This document shows, one piece after another, positions 52,296 to 62,429 of a stretch of 64,000 bases of DNA (positions are counted from its first letter, which is position 1; every line of letters begins with the position of its first letter). This DNA comes from Pseudomonas veronii (GTDB taxonomy: Bacteria; Pseudomonadota; Gammaproteobacteria; Pseudomonadales; Pseudomonadaceae). Made by a program: the position numbers and the translations under genes. The notes below the pieces were generated by a model that had not been told where the DNA came from, did not search any database, and was given only the letters and a program-made list of their open reading frames with translations. Location: NCBI RefSeq assembly GCF_001439695.1, contig NZ_JYLL01000004.1, forward strand, positions 1-64,000. Direction: 5' to 3'.

Positions 52296-53702
52296 ATGAA
52301 CCTGCGAGGTGAGCGGCAGGCGGATTTCGCCTACCAGGCGGTGTACCGCTACATGATCAACCTGATCAACGAAGTCAGCCTGGACATGCCCGTCAAACTG
52401 CCTTCTTTGCGGCAGTTGGCGACGCGCCTGAATGTGTCGATCTCGACGATTCAATACGCGTACTCCCTGCTGGAAAAGGAAGGGCGGGTGTATTCGGTGG
52501 CCAAATCGGGTTATTTCGCCTGGCCCGTGGCAGCCAATCCGCTGATGGCGGCGGGCGCCGATCTATTGGAGCGCCTGTATGCGGCGGCGCGGCGGCCCGG
52601 AATGGTGGTACTCAGCGGCGATGAACCGGCGCTGCTGGGAGCGCTGGACGGCGCATTGCTGATGCTCGAACGCCAACTGGTGCGCCGCCACCCACGCCAG
52701 CTGCAACCCTGGTCGCAGCCTTGCGGCGTCTGGGAGCTGCGCGCCGCGTTGGCGGCGCGTTACACCTCATCGCCGACCCGCTGCTGGCAGGCCGATGACG
52801 TCTACATCGGTGCCGATCTGCGCGGTGTATTGGAAATACTCATTGATGTACTGGGTCTCAAGGGCGCCGCGGTATTGGTCGAGTCCCCCTGCGACTGGTT
52901 AATACTGCGCCTGCTGCAGGCTGCCGGCGTGCGCGTCATTGAGTTGCCCTGGCAGGTCGACGGTCGCCTGGACCTGGCGCGGCTCGAACACCTGTTGCGC
53001 CATGAGCCCGTCCACTTGGTGCTGCTGTCGTCGGTGGTGGGCATGCCGTCGGGCAACGTCATGCTCAACTATGAGCGCTTGCGGGTGGCTCAGTTGCTCG
53101 AAGAATATGGCTGCTGGCTGCTGGAGAATGACACCTTTGGCGAGTTGGGTTTTGCGCAGAACCACACGGCGCTGCGCAATCAGGTCAACCCCGAACGGCT
53201 GATTGTATTTTCGTCGTTCGAAAAAGTACTCGGCCCGGAAGCACCGTTCGGCTATGTACTGTCACGCCACCTGAGCAGTGAGCTGCAGCGCCAGTTCCTG
53301 CTGCGTTCGTTTCGCCTGTCGTCGATCCGCCAACGCGCAATTGCCCACCTGTATCAAAGCGGGCGGCTGGACCAGCACCTGCAGACGTTGCGCCAGCGCC
53401 TGCGTGAACAGGCCGACGCCATGAGCCAGCGCCTGGATCAGCGCCTGGCAGGGCGGGTGACTTACCGCATGCCGCTGGCCGGGGCGAGTTTCTGGCTGCA
53501 CGCGTCGGCGCCGGTGGACATGCGCCAGGTGTTCCAGCGCCTGCTGGCGCAACAGGTGGTGATTGCCCCGGGGGAATTGTTCAGCCTCAGTGGCTTGCAT
53601 CATCAGCAACTACGGCTGAGCCATGCGTTCAACGGGCACCCGAACCTGGACGCGGCATTGGATGCGCTGGCGCAGGCCTTGTTGCAGGCGCAGAGCGCCT
53701 AA
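52296..53702 (+). CDS. MocR-type GntR regulator with aminotransferase-like domain
   Basis: 468 residues. N-terminal winged HTH ([20 protein letters not shown], then [16 protein letters not shown]), linker, and fold type I aminotransferase-like domain with the probable PLP lysine in [16 protein letters not shown]. MocR proteins use PLP or an amino compound as effector and usually control the adjacent gene. The adjacent gene here is the unrecognised 478-residue protein upstream in the same orientation. Confidence 0.87.
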   Translation: MNLRGERQADFAYQAVYRYMINLINEVSLDMPVKLPSLRQLATRLNVSISTIQYAYSLLEKEGRVYSVAKSGYFAWPVAANPLMAAGADLLERLYAAARRPGMVVLSGDEPALLGALDGALLMLERQLVRRHPRQLQPWSQPCGVWELRAALAARYTSSPTRCWQADDVYIGADLRGVLEILIDVLGLKGAAVLVESPCDWLILRLLQAAGVRVIELPWQVDGRLDLARLEHLLRHEPVHLVLLSSVVGMPSGNVMLNYERLRVAQLLEEYGCWLLENDTFGELGFAQNHTALRNQVNPERLIVFSSFEKVLGPEAPFGYVLSRHLSSELQRQFLLRSFRLSSIRQRAIAHLYQSGRLDQHLQTLRQRLREQADAMSQRLDQRLAGRVTYRMPLAGASFWLHASAPVDMRQVFQRLLAQQVVIAPGELFSLSGLHHQQLRLSHAFNGHPNLDAALDALAQALLQAQSA

Positions 53703-53806
53703 CGTGTGAAAAATCTCTTGCTGGCGTGGGATCTATAACATCGCGCGGCAGTCCAACTCTCAGTAAACTGTCATTTTTTCCGAATCCTTCTTTCCGAGGT
53801 TTATGC

Positions 53807-55453
53807 ATGACAATCAGTCCTTTTGCGGGCAAACCGGCGCCAGCCCAGTTGCTGGTAGATATCCCGCGACTGGTTACGGCCTATTACACCGGTCAGCCTG
53901 ATGCAGCGATCTCCACCCAGCGCGTCGCGTTCGGGACTTCCGGGCACCGGGGCAGCTCGTTCGAACTGAGCTTCAACGAATGGCATGTGCTCGCCATCAG
54001 CCAGGCCATCTGCCTGTACCGCGAAGCCCAAGGTATCGACGGGCCGTTGTTCGTCGGCCTCGACACCCATGCATTGTCGACGCCTGCGGGGGCCAGCGCG
54101 CTGGAAGTCCTGGCGGCCAACGGTGTGCATGTGATGCTCGCCGAGGGCGATGAATACACGCCGACCCCAGCCATTTCCCACGCCATCATCTGCTATAACC
54201 GCGGTCGCACCAGCGGCCTGGCCGACGGCATTGTCATCACGCCGTCCCACAACCCGCCGCAAAGCGGCGGCTACAAGTACAACCCGCCCAACGGCGGTCC
54301 GGCCGATACCCACGTCACCAAATGGATCGAGGCCAAGGCCAACGAGCTGCTGGCCAATCGGCTGGCCGGGGTCAAACGCATCACCCACGCCCAAGCGCTC
54401 AAAGCCGACACCACCCATCGCCATGACTACCTCAACAGCTACGTGGCCGACCTGATCAATGTGATCGACATGGACGCCATTCGCAGCGCCGACCTGCGTT
54501 TGGGCGTCGATCCGCTGGGCGGCGCCGGGGTGCGCTACTGGTCGGCGATTGCCGAGCACTACCGCTTGAACCTGGACGTGGTCAACACCGAAGTCGATCC
54601 GACCTTCCGCTTCATGAGCGTCGACTGGGATGGCCAGATCCGCATGGACCCGTCGTCCAGCTACGCCATGCAGGGCTTGATCGGACTCAAGGAGCGTTTC
54701 GACGTGGCCTTCGCCTGCGACCCGGACCACGATCGCCACGGCATTGTCACCCCGTCCGGCGGCCTGTTGGCGCCGAACAATTACCTGGCCGTGTCCATCG
54801 ACTACCTGTTCCAGAACCGTCCCGGCTGGCGCGCCGATGCGGCCGTGGGCAAGACCGTGGTCAGCAGCGGCTTGATCGATCGCGTCGCGGCGCGCATCGG
54901 ACGGCGCCTGTACGAAGTGCCGGTCGGCTTCAAGTGGTTTGCCGACGGTCTGTTCGACGGTTCGCTGGGTTTTGGCGGTGAGGAAAGCGCCGGCGCTTCG
55001 TTCCTGCGCAAGGACGGCACCGTGTGGAGCACCGACAAGGACGGTTTGATCCCGGCGCTGCTCGCGGCAGAAATGACCTCGCGCAAAGGCCAGGACCCCA
55101 GCCAGATCTACCGTGGCCTGACCGACGCTCTGGGCGAACCGTTCGCGATTCGCGTCGACGCCAAGGCCACCCCGGCGCAGAAGGCGTTGCTGGGCAAACT
55201 GTCGCCGGAGCAGGTGACGTCCACCGAATTGGCCGGGGAGCGCATCCAGCAGATCCTCAGCCATGCGCCGGGCAACAACCAGGCGATCGGCGGTTTGAAA
55301 GTCATGACCGAAAACGGCTGGTTCGCCGCACGGCCATCGGGCACCGAGGACATCTACAAGATCTACGCCGAGAGCTTCATCGGTGAAGATCACCTCAAGC
55401 AACTGGTGCAAGAGGCGCAGGTACTGGTTGACGGTGCAATCAGCGCTGGCTGA
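53807..55453 (+). CDS. pgm: phosphoglucomutase (alpha-D-glucose-specific)
   Basis: 548 residues. [12 protein letters not shown] near the N-terminus, active-site serine in [12 protein letters not shown], metal site DPDHDRHG, and the sugar-phosphate loop [13 protein letters not shown] at the C-terminus. Interconverts glucose-1-phosphate and glucose-6-phosphate. Start at the ATG at 53807 with CCGAGG upstream. Ends at a strong hairpin shared with the convergent pirin gene. Confidence 0.96.
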   Translation: MTISPFAGKPAPAQLLVDIPRLVTAYYTGQPDAAISTQRVAFGTSGHRGSSFELSFNEWHVLAISQAICLYREAQGIDGPLFVGLDTHALSTPAGASALEVLAANGVHVMLAEGDEYTPTPAISHAIICYNRGRTSGLADGIVITPSHNPPQSGGYKYNPPNGGPADTHVTKWIEAKANELLANRLAGVKRITHAQALKADTTHRHDYLNSYVADLINVIDMDAIRSADLRLGVDPLGGAGVRYWSAIAEHYRLNLDVVNTEVDPTFRFMSVDWDGQIRMDPSSSYAMQGLIGLKERFDVAFACDPDHDRHGIVTPSGGLLAPNNYLAVSIDYLFQNRPGWRADAAVGKTVVSSGLIDRVAARIGRRLYEVPVGFKWFADGLFDGSLGFGGEESAGASFLRKDGTVWSTDKDGLIPALLAAEMTSRKGQDPSQIYRGLTDALGEPFAIRVDAKATPAQKALLGKLSPEQVTSTELAGERIQQILSHAPGNNQAIGGLKVMTENGWFAARPSGTEDIYKIYAESFIGEDHLKQLVQEAQVLVDGAISAG

Positions 55454-55469
55454 CACGCCTCAGTCAATA

Positions 55470-55493
55470 TAGGCGCGGGTCAGCCCGCGCCTA
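55470..55493. terminator. hairpin between convergent pgm and pirin genes
   Basis: TAGGCGCGGG (55470-55479), loop TCAG, CCCGCGCCTA (55484-55493). Perfect stem centred in the 55-base gap; could serve both directions, though T runs are short. Confidence 0.6.
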
Positions 55494-55508
55494 CATTTCG
55501 CCTCGAGA

Positions 55509-56204
55509 TCAGGCCAGGTCGACCAGCACGATCTCGCTGTCTTCTATCGCGGTCACGCGCAACAGCTGTTCATCTTCCACCGCGACACCGTCTCGCGCGT
55601 GCGCGCGCAAGCCATTGACCTCAATCACCCCCGTCGCCGGCACCAGGTAGGCGCGACGCCCGCTGTCCAGGCGGTATTCGGCAGTTTCCCCGGCTTTCAG
55701 GTTGGCCGCCACCAGGCGCGCATCCGCACGAATGCGCAGGCTCTCGCTGTCACCGGCCTTGCCGCTGGCCAGGGTCACAAACCCTTCGCGGTCACCTTTC
55801 GGAAACGGCTTGGCGCCCCATGACGGCGGCAGGCCGGCTTCGTTGGGGATGATCCATATCTGGAAAATCTTGGTGGGGGTGGCTTCCAGGTTGTATTCGC
55901 TGTGGGCAATCCCGGTGCCGGCGCTCATGACCTGCACGTCACCCGCCTCGGTGCGGCCCTTGTTGCCGAGGTTGTCGGCATGGCTGATGGCACCTTCGCG
56001 CACATAGGTGATGATTTCCATGTCGCGATGCGGGTGCTGGGGAAACCCGGTGCCGGGCGCGATGATGTCGTCGTTCCAGACCCGCAGGTTGCCCCAGTGC
56101 ATGCGCTGGGGATCGTGGTACTCAGCGAATGAAAAGTGATGATGGGCGTCAAGCCAGCCATGATGGGCGCCGCCCAGGGCGGTGAAAGGTCGTAATTCGA
56201 GCAT
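55509..56204 (-). CDS. pirin family protein
   Basis: 231 residues, bicupin. Metal ligands in FPQHPHRDMEIITYV and AGTGIAHSEYN of the N-terminal cupin are intact; N-terminus has AHHHFSF. It is of YhhW type, shown in E. coli to have quercetin dioxygenase activity in vitro; the physiological role is unsettled. No operon partners. Confidence 0.92.
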   Translation of the reverse strand: MLELRPFTALGGAHHGWLDAHHHFSFAEYHDPQRMHWGNLRVWNDDIIAPGTGFPQHPHRDMEIITYVREGAISHADNLGNKGRTEAGDVQVMSAGTGIAHSEYNLEATPTKIFQIWIIPNEAGLPPSWGAKPFPKGDREGFVTLASGKAGDSESLRIRADARLVAANLKAGETAEYRLDSGRRAYLVPATGVIEVNGLRAHARDGVAVEDEQLLRVTAIEDSEIVLVDLA

Positions 56205-56422
56205 GATCGTCTCCAGTTGATGGGGTCATCATCCAACAGTGCATGATCGATAAAAAGCGTAAAAAATGCCTTATTCCTATCGATCAATTGGATTGGTTTC
56301 GGATGTTTTGACTTTCACTTCATCGCCTAACTGCATGACGGCAAAGCAATTGGCTGGAACTGCGCGGCGATTCCGGCGACCATGGCGCACTCGTCAACAC
56401 CCAGCACATCGCAGGAGTCCGC

Positions 56423-58867
56423 GTGCCGCAGCAACAGCCTGATCTGCCCCCTGAATTGCGCCCCCTGGCCGAAATGCCATGGTTGAAACGGCTCGCCGCC
56501 CGCTTGTTCGGGCATGGCTTGACCCGCTTGCGCGCACAACACCGGTTTTCCTGGCTGCATGGGCAGGCCGACGGTTTTCGCAGTGGGCACGAGGCGGGTG
56601 TGGAGTACGGCTATCGCGAGGGCAAGGCCGACGGCATCGAAGAAGGCCGGCAGGTCCTGCTGATTCGCGACTTCCGCCCGGAAGAACACCGTGCGCCGGG
56701 GGTGGATGACAACCTGTTCGATGATTGGCGGCTGCCCCTCACGGCCGATCTGAAAAAACGCATCAAGGCCGATGTGGCACGCTTGCTGCCGGCTCACGCG
56801 CAGCCCAGCGCCGCGCAATGGAAGATGATCTTCAGCGACACGCCGTCCACCTCGGTGATCGCCGGTGCCGGTGCGGGCAAATCCACCTCGCTGGTGTTGC
56901 GTATCCTGCTGCTCACCCATTACCTGGGTTTCGAGCTGAGCTCGATGACCGTGGTGACGTTCACCCGTGAGTCGCGCAAGGACTTCATCAACAAGCTCAT
57001 GGAAGTGCTCAGCTTATGGGGGCAACCTCTTGATATCAAAGAAGCCCAGGCCGTGGTGCGGACCTTTCACTCGCGCATCCTGCCGATGGTGCGCAGCCTG
57101 CCGGGCTTCGAGCGGCTGCAGGCGTTCGAGAACCTCAGTGCGGGCTTCGAGGACGCAGACAGCAACCCGTTCGACCTGCGCCTCAACGAGGCGCAACGCC
57201 AGCAGATGAACGCCTGCTACCACCGGCTGTACGGCCAGCACACGCGCTTTCGCGAACTGATTGCACCGCTGGCGCGCCATGGTTTGCAGCTCAAGGAGCT
57301 GGAGCGTGATCACCCGGACGTGCAGAAGCGCATGGCCGTGACAGAACTGGCCGCCAAGCGCGATGAAGAGCTGTGTGACGTGATTGAAGACCTGTGGTTT
57401 CGCGCGGGCGCCTGGCCGATCAAAGGGATCGAGCCGAGTCGCCAGACCGTGGAGATCAATGGCGCGCAATTCCATTGCCATGGCTATATTCCCGAGCTGG
57501 ATGCCTGGGTCGTGCTGGGCTTCGATTCGCGGGAAAACGCCCAGCTCAGCCGCCCCAATGCCAAGCTGTCGGTGCGTGCGGAATGGGCGGTCAAGCGCAC
57601 CCTGTTTCAAGCATTCTGCCGTAAGCCTTTGATATGGCTGGATAGTTATGAGTCATCCAAGCGTCTTTTAAGCAGCCTGGCCGGTGATGCCAGTGCGGGG
57701 CCGGGGTTCGATTACAAGGTCAAAGGCGAGCTGGCGTCGGCGCCGTTGCTGGACTGTTTTGTCATGGCCGCAGGTTTCATCGAGAACCTCGGTCTGGACG
57801 TGCCCAGTGCCGTGGGCCAGATGAGTTTCGCCAAAGACGATCCGGACCGCGCCTTCTTCGAGGCCTTGAGCATTTTCTGGAAAGCCCTGGAAGACCATCT
57901 GCTCGACCAGTCGCCGCCGATCATGACCTACAACCGCATGTTCTCGCTGTTTGGCGAAAACACCCCGGAAAACCTCAAGCTGCTCAGCGACCCTCTGTTG
58001 CGGCCGCTGTCACACCTGATGATCGACGAGTTCCAGGACGTCTCGCCGCAGATCGTCTCCTGGCTGCGCGCCAGCCTGCGTGAAATCCGCAGCCGTGGGC
58101 CAGCCATGCATGTAGGACGTGGCGCCCAGCATTCGTCACTGCTGTGCGTAGGGGATGACTGGCAGTCGATCTATGGCTGGCGCGGCAGTTCGCCGAAGTA
58201 CTTCATGCAGTTCAACCAGGAATTCCCGGCACCGAGTACCACCCGCGTCATGCTCGGCGAGAACTATCGCAGCCATCAGCACATCATCGATGCCGCCGAA
58301 CACATTGTGCGCGCCGCGCCGGCGATCCCCGGCAAGAAGGCCAAAGCCAGCGGCATACCCAAGGCGTTGGTGCCCGTTACGGTACTGGAACGCGACGATG
58401 CGGCCTTGGGCCGGCGCCTGCAGGAGCACTATCAGAAGGGCGATTCGGTGTTAATGCTGTATCGAAAAAGTAGCGATAAGTTATTGATTAATGAGCATAT
58501 TCAATCTGTAGTTAATGTGGATTCTAGCTTGCCGCCCGCGGCGCGCAGGCTCAAGCAATTGACCTATCACAGCGCCAAAGGCCTGCAGGCGGATGCGGTG
58601 TTCCTGCTTGGGGATTGCCAGCATGTCACCCGTTCGCCGTACAAGAACCAGGTGTACCGCATGGCGGGCCTGGGCAAGGCCGGCGACACCGAACCCTACG
58701 ACAACGCGCAAAAAGACGAAGTGCTGCGCCTGGCGTATGTCGGCATTACCCGCGCGGTCAGCCATTGCTACTGGTATGTGGAAAAACCCGAGGGCCAGGC
58801 CGTGAATGTGCCGAAGGCCTCGGAGCGGGTCGACGCCAGGAAAGCGTTCTTTGACGATCAGCGCTAA
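56423..58867 (+). CDS. UvrD/Rep-like (helicase IV-like) DNA helicase
   Basis: 814 residues, starting at GTG with CAGGAG upstream. An N-terminal region of about 130 residues outside the helicase core is followed by motif I AGAGAGKSTS (about 147-156), motif Ia VVTFTRESRKDFINK, motif II LMIDEFQDVSP, motif III VGDDWQSIYGWRGS, motif IV ENYRS and motif VI YVGITRAVSHCYW. It is superfamily I, 3' to 5' type; the long insertion after motif Ia and the N-terminal extension recall HelD more than Rep or UvrD. A short AT-rich patch at 58440-58535 contrasts with the rest of the gene. Confidence 0.88.
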   Translation: MPQQQPDLPPELRPLAEMPWLKRLAARLFGHGLTRLRAQHRFSWLHGQADGFRSGHEAGVEYGYREGKADGIEEGRQVLLIRDFRPEEHRAPGVDDNLFDDWRLPLTADLKKRIKADVARLLPAHAQPSAAQWKMIFSDTPSTSVIAGAGAGKSTSLVLRILLLTHYLGFELSSMTVVTFTRESRKDFINKLMEVLSLWGQPLDIKEAQAVVRTFHSRILPMVRSLPGFERLQAFENLSAGFEDADSNPFDLRLNEAQRQQMNACYHRLYGQHTRFRELIAPLARHGLQLKELERDHPDVQKRMAVTELAAKRDEELCDVIEDLWFRAGAWPIKGIEPSRQTVEINGAQFHCHGYIPELDAWVVLGFDSRENAQLSRPNAKLSVRAEWAVKRTLFQAFCRKPLIWLDSYESSKRLLSSLAGDASAGPGFDYKVKGELASAPLLDCFVMAAGFIENLGLDVPSAVGQMSFAKDDPDRAFFEALSIFWKALEDHLLDQSPPIMTYNRMFSLFGENTPENLKLLSDPLLRPLSHLMIDEFQDVSPQIVSWLRASLREIRSRGPAMHVGRGAQHSSLLCVGDDWQSIYGWRGSSPKYFMQFNQEFPAPSTTRVMLGENYRSHQHIIDAAEHIVRAAPAIPGKKAKASGIPKALVPVTVLERDDAALGRRLQEHYQKGDSVLMLYRKSSDKLLINEHIQSVVNVDSSLPPAARRLKQLTYHSAKGLQADAVFLLGDCQHVTRSPYKNQVYRMAGLGKAGDTEPYDNAQKDEVLRLAYVGITRAVSHCYWYVEKPEGQAVNVPKASERVDARKAFFDDQR

Positions 58868-58884
58868 GCACTGTCTGGCACAGG

Positions 58885-58951
58885 CCCTATGTAGGGGCTT
58901 GCCCGCAATAGCGGTGCATCAGTCGATAGACCGCTCGACTGGCGCACCGCT
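58885..58951. repeat. Pseudomonas dispersed palindromic (REP-like) element
   Basis: GTAGGGGCTTGCCCGCAATA followed by AGCGGTGC (58910-58917) and CAGTCGA (58920-58926), which pair with TCGACTG (58935-58941) and GCACCGCT (58944-58951). The GGGGCTTGCCC and AGCGGTG signature is common between genes in fluorescens-group genomes. It lies between the convergent helicase and DUF1652 genes. Confidence 0.7.
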
Positions 58952-58959
58952 GGTCGTGT

Positions 58960-59232
58960 TCAAGCCCTTAACAAATGTGGCGGCACAAAACACTCCAGCT
59001 CCGCTTCCACCGCTTCGATGATGCGCTCTACATCGGTAGCATTCATCACGGTGGCGCAGGGGATGCCAGCGATGGCGATCAGCGTCTCGCCGCTGGCGCG
59101 GTCGAACAGACGCGCGACCATACTGCCGGGAGCGTCCATGCTCCCTTCGAAGCCCATGGGATGGAAATGCCAGCGCATCAGCTGGCAGGCGTTGGGGAAT
59201 GTCACTTTGTTCATGTTGCCCACCTTGTTCAT
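58960..59232 (-). CDS. DUF1652 family protein
   Basis: 90 residues. FPNACQLMRWHFHPMGFE, SMDAPGSMVARLFDRASGE and LIAIAGIPCATV are the hallmarks of DUF1652, found in many copies in Pseudomonas. AGGAAG precedes the ATG at 59232; an internal ATG at 59214 is possible. Function unknown. Confidence 0.8.
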   Translation of the reverse strand: MNKVGNMNKVTFPNACQLMRWHFHPMGFEGSMDAPGSMVARLFDRASGETLIAIAGIPCATVMNATDVERIIEAVEAELECFVPPHLLRA

Positions 59233-59489
59233 TGAGCGCTTCCTTTAGCTCGCGGCAGGGGGCCATGACCGTCACTGGTCACAGCGAGTGAGAGTGTAAA
59301 AATAGCATTCGTTCATAAATGCAAGGGCAGTTTTTTCTCCCCGTTCGGCGGTTCTTTTCCTATAGCTTGACGTGTGTCATGTCTTGCTAAAGGCTGGGCA
59401 AAAGGCCATTAGTCAGAAGTTGCCGTCGGCCATTGATGGCAGCGCTGAAATTCGGCAACCTCCACCTTTTACCCGTCGTAGAGCCATGC

Positions 59490-60317
59490 ATGCCCCACAC
59501 CGCCGCGGACGATGATTGCCAGCACACCCACGCCACGCGCGAGCTAGTGACGCGCCACCACCTGTGCTGGCGTCATCGCGACCTGGATGGCGTGATGTCT
59601 TACTACCATCCGCACATCCAGTACCACGACTTCTTCCAGAACCGCGTCGTCGGCTACGCCGAACTGCGCGAGTACCTGCAAGCCAGCATGCCGCGCGGGC
59701 CCGACGAGGCCATCGAGCACATGGACCGCATTCGCGCCGATGGCGACACCGCGTTCATCCAGTACCGCATCACCCTGCGCGGCGGGCAGGGCCTGGTGTC
59801 GTTCCGTACCAGTGAGGCCATCACCGTGCGCGACGGGCTGATCTGGCGGGTCAACGAATATGCGTCACTGGTGCATGAGCACAGCCCCCAAACCACGCGC
59901 CCGAGCGTCAGCCGCCTGGGCCTGTCGCCCCAGCAACTAGGGCATATGGCCAACGACCTGCAGCACTACTTCCAGCAGCAACAACCCTACCTGGACCCGG
60001 AGTTGGACCTGCAACGGGTTGCCAAGGAGTGCGGTTACAGTCGCAATCAGATTTCCTACTTGCTCAATCAAGTCCTCGGGCAAACCTTCTATCGCTATGT
60101 CAATCAGGCTCGGCTCGTGCATTTGCTGGCTGCGCTGGATAAAGCCAGGCCGCCCATACGCGTGGACGACTTGGCCTATGCGGCGGGGTTCAATTCGTTA
60201 TCGGCGTTTTATAGCGCTTTTCGCCAGCACACCGGCCTGACGCCGAAGGCTTACATTAAAGGGCGCTTTGAGGGCGAGTCGGCTAGATCAACTGGCAATA
60301 AAAAAGATGTGGGTTAA
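59490..60317 (+). CDS. SnoaL-like domain fused to AraC-type DNA-binding domain
   Basis: 275 residues from the chosen ATG; starts at 59436 (ATG) or earlier are possible, and no good ribosome site decides it. Residues about 15-130 form a SnoaL/NTF2-like cone (HHLCWRHRDLDGVMSYYHPH, VVGYAELREYL, DGLIWRVNEY). The C-terminus is an AraC HTH pair (LDLQRVAKECGYSRNQISYL and VDDLAYAAGFNSLSAFYSAF). NTF2-type sensors fused to AraC are rare; most AraC proteins have a cupin. Probable ligand-responsive regulator; the target may be the unknown gene downstream. Confidence 0.82.
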   Translation: MPHTAADDDCQHTHATRELVTRHHLCWRHRDLDGVMSYYHPHIQYHDFFQNRVVGYAELREYLQASMPRGPDEAIEHMDRIRADGDTAFIQYRITLRGGQGLVSFRTSEAITVRDGLIWRVNEYASLVHEHSPQTTRPSVSRLGLSPQQLGHMANDLQHYFQQQQPYLDPELDLQRVAKECGYSRNQISYLLNQVLGQTFYRYVNQARLVHLLAALDKARPPIRVDDLAYAAGFNSLSAFYSAFRQHTGLTPKAYIKGRFEGESARSTGNKKDVG

Positions 60318-60341
60318 ACCTGTCATGTTCGACAGGTTTTT
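60316..60341 (+). terminator. rho-independent terminator of the AraC-type gene
   Basis: AAACCTGTC (60316-60324), ATGTTC, GACAGGTTT (60331-60339), running into TT (five T in all from 60337). The stem begins inside the stop codon. Confidence 0.75.
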
Positions 60342-60399
60342 CATTCGCGGATTCGTAGTGTAATGCCCAGGCATCTTTTCTTTCAGTTGGAGTGTCGCT

Positions 60400-60828
60400 A
60401 TGTCTAAGCACAATAAATCCGCGCACCCGAACGGTCCAGAGAGTGAAGGCCGCATGGACGGAATCATTAACATCGACGGAACGGGTCACACCTTTCAAGC
60501 GGACCGTGTGTCTATGGATGAGCAAGACGGTGCGCTGAGATTTTTCGGTGCCCGAACCGTTGACGAGAACCCGGATAAATTCGAAGCGGTTCAAGTGCAA
60601 CTCACACCGCCCACCATTTCGACGGGTACATACCACGTGGGCGGGGAGAGTGTTAAAGATGTTATTTACGTCGACCATCAAACCGGTAACAGCTATACAG
60701 CTGACAAAGGCGAGGTGTCGCTCACCAGGAGCATCCCCCTTAAACAGTTATTCGGGGTAGTGAGTTGTGAGTTCAGTGTTGGCGGTCGAACGACTATCGT
60801 AAACGTCCAGTACTCCTTCAAGGGGTAG
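60400..60828 (+). CDS. unrecognised 142-residue protein
   Basis: I do not recognise it. It starts MSKHNKSAHPNGPESEGRMD (hydrophilic, no signal peptide), then alternating short strands (GIINIDGTGHTFQADRVSM, FEAVQVQLTPPTIS, RTTIVNVQYSFKG) that suggest an all-beta domain. Noticeably lower GC and more A/T-ending codons than neighbours, so possibly acquired. It follows the SnoaL-AraC gene after a terminator and has GGAG upstream. Confidence 0.65.
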   Translation: MSKHNKSAHPNGPESEGRMDGIINIDGTGHTFQADRVSMDEQDGALRFFGARTVDENPDKFEAVQVQLTPPTISTGTYHVGGESVKDVIYVDHQTGNSYTADKGEVSLTRSIPLKQLFGVVSCEFSVGGRTTIVNVQYSFKG

Positions 60829-60852
60829 AATAAATAGTCGGCCCCGCAGCCT

Positions 60853-60897
60853 CTGCCCGCGTCGGTTAGCGCCAATCATTCGGCGTTGACGGGGCAG
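60853..60897. terminator. imperfect hairpin after the 142-residue gene
   Basis: CTGCCC (60853-60858) pairs with GGGCAG (60892-60897), enclosing further complementary stretches (GTCGGTTAGCGCC against CGGCGTTGAC). No T run. Confidence 0.4.
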
Positions 60898-60996
60898 CAG
60901 GTCGCGCCAACATTTCCCTGCGTGCACGCGCGCAAGACAGCCCCTGACATCCCACTCTAGGATCCAGCCTATCGAAACGAGGTAGGGGAACCTGGC

Positions 60997-62403
60997 ATGT
61001 CGGCATGGCGCACTATCAGTTTATGGATGGACCAGTTGGACGACCCGCTGCTGGCGCGGCCGTCTCTGGAGCACGACCTGGACGTCAACGTGGCCATCAT
61101 CGGCGCCGGTTACACCGGTCTGTGGACCGCGTATTACCTCAAGCGCCAGGCGCCCGAGCTGAACATTGCCATCATCGAGGCGCAAACCGCCGGTTTCGGC
61201 GCGTCCGGGCGCAATGGCGGCTGGTTGATGGGCAACCTGTTGGGGGAAGACCGTTTACTCGCCGGCCTCACGCCCGAGCAGCGGCGTGCTTCGTTTGACC
61301 TGCTGCACGGCATTCCCGACGAAGTGGCGCAGGTGCTGGCCCGCGAAGGCATCGACTGCGACTACCGCAAGGGCGGCGCCCTGTACTGCGCCGCGCGTTA
61401 CCCCGAGCAGGAAAGCAGCCTGCGCCTTTATCTGGACAAGCTCTACGCCCAAGGCCTCACCGAGGCCAACTACCGCTGGCTGAACCCGCAACAACTGGCT
61501 GAGCAACTGCGAATCGCCAAGCCCTTTGGCGCGGTTTATGCGCCCCATGTGGCGACGATCAACCCAGCCAAGTTGGTCCGCGGCCTGGCGCGGGTGGTGG
61601 AACGCATGGGCGTCAAGATCTACGAAAACTCGCCCGTTACCCATTGGCAGTCCGGCCGCCTGCGCACTGCAAAAGCCGGCGTGCGTGCCGCCTGGGTGGT
61701 GCCGGCCGTGGAGGGCTACGCGACCACCTTGGCGCCGTTGGGTCGCTACCAACTGCCGGTGCAAAGCCTGATCGTCGCCACCGAGCCATTACCCGCCAGC
61801 ACCTGGGACGAAATCGGCCTGAGGCATGGCCAGGCCTTCGGCGAAAGCAGCCGCCAGGTCACCTATGGCCAGCGCTCGGCCGACAACCGTCTGGTGTTCG
61901 GTGCCCGTGGCGGTTATCAGTTTGCTGGCAAATTGCGCCACGACTTCGATTTGACCGACAGCGAAGTGGCGCTGCGTCGCTACCTGTTCGGCGAGCTGTT
62001 CCCACAGTTGAAAAACGTGCGGATTACCCACTCCTGGGGCGGCAACCTCGGCATGTCGCGCCAGTTCCGACCACACATGCTCTGCCATCACGCCACCGGC
62101 ATCGCACTGTCCGGCGGCTACGGCGGGGAGGGCGTCGGTGCCACCAACCTGGGCGGCCGCACCCTGGCCGACCTGATCCTGGGCCAGGAGACGCCGTTGA
62201 CCCATCAACCCTGGGTGATCCGCGAGCGTGGCTTGGAGGCGCTCAAGGCCTGGGAGCCGGAGCCGTGCCGCTGGCTGGGCTACAACGCGATCATTCGCAG
62301 TTTTGTCCATGAGGACCAGGTATTGGCCAACCCCAATACCGCGCCCTGGCGCCGCAAGTTGGCGATCGGCGTGGCCGGGTTCATGGAAAGTTTCATGCAC
62401 TGA
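60997..62403 (+). CDS. FAD-dependent amine oxidoreductase (DAO family, PuuB/PauB-like)
   Basis: 468 residues. Dinucleotide-binding motif AIIGAGYTGLWTAYYLKRQ (about 32-50), GFGASGRNGGWLMGN, and the C-terminal flavin block GGYGGEGVGATNLGGRTLADL. It resembles the oxidases of glutamylated polyamines but is not the puu operon copy. Followed by a cupin gene (26 bases) and a PotF-like binding protein in the same direction, suggesting a separate polyamine uptake and oxidation unit. Confidence 0.85.
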   Translation: MSAWRTISLWMDQLDDPLLARPSLEHDLDVNVAIIGAGYTGLWTAYYLKRQAPELNIAIIEAQTAGFGASGRNGGWLMGNLLGEDRLLAGLTPEQRRASFDLLHGIPDEVAQVLAREGIDCDYRKGGALYCAARYPEQESSLRLYLDKLYAQGLTEANYRWLNPQQLAEQLRIAKPFGAVYAPHVATINPAKLVRGLARVVERMGVKIYENSPVTHWQSGRLRTAKAGVRAAWVVPAVEGYATTLAPLGRYQLPVQSLIVATEPLPASTWDEIGLRHGQAFGESSRQVTYGQRSADNRLVFGARGGYQFAGKLRHDFDLTDSEVALRRYLFGELFPQLKNVRITHSWGGNLGMSRQFRPHMLCHHATGIALSGGYGGEGVGATNLGGRTLADLILGQETPLTHQPWVIRERGLEALKAWEPEPCRWLGYNAIIRSFVHEDQVLANPNTAPWRRKLAIGVAGFMESFMH

Positions 62404-62429
62404 GCCGTTCCACTCACACAGGTAGCCCC

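Noticed and set aside
53801..55456. 551-codon open frame on the minus strand opposite pgm
   Set aside because: Complete overlap with phosphoglucomutase; no motif and no ribosome site.
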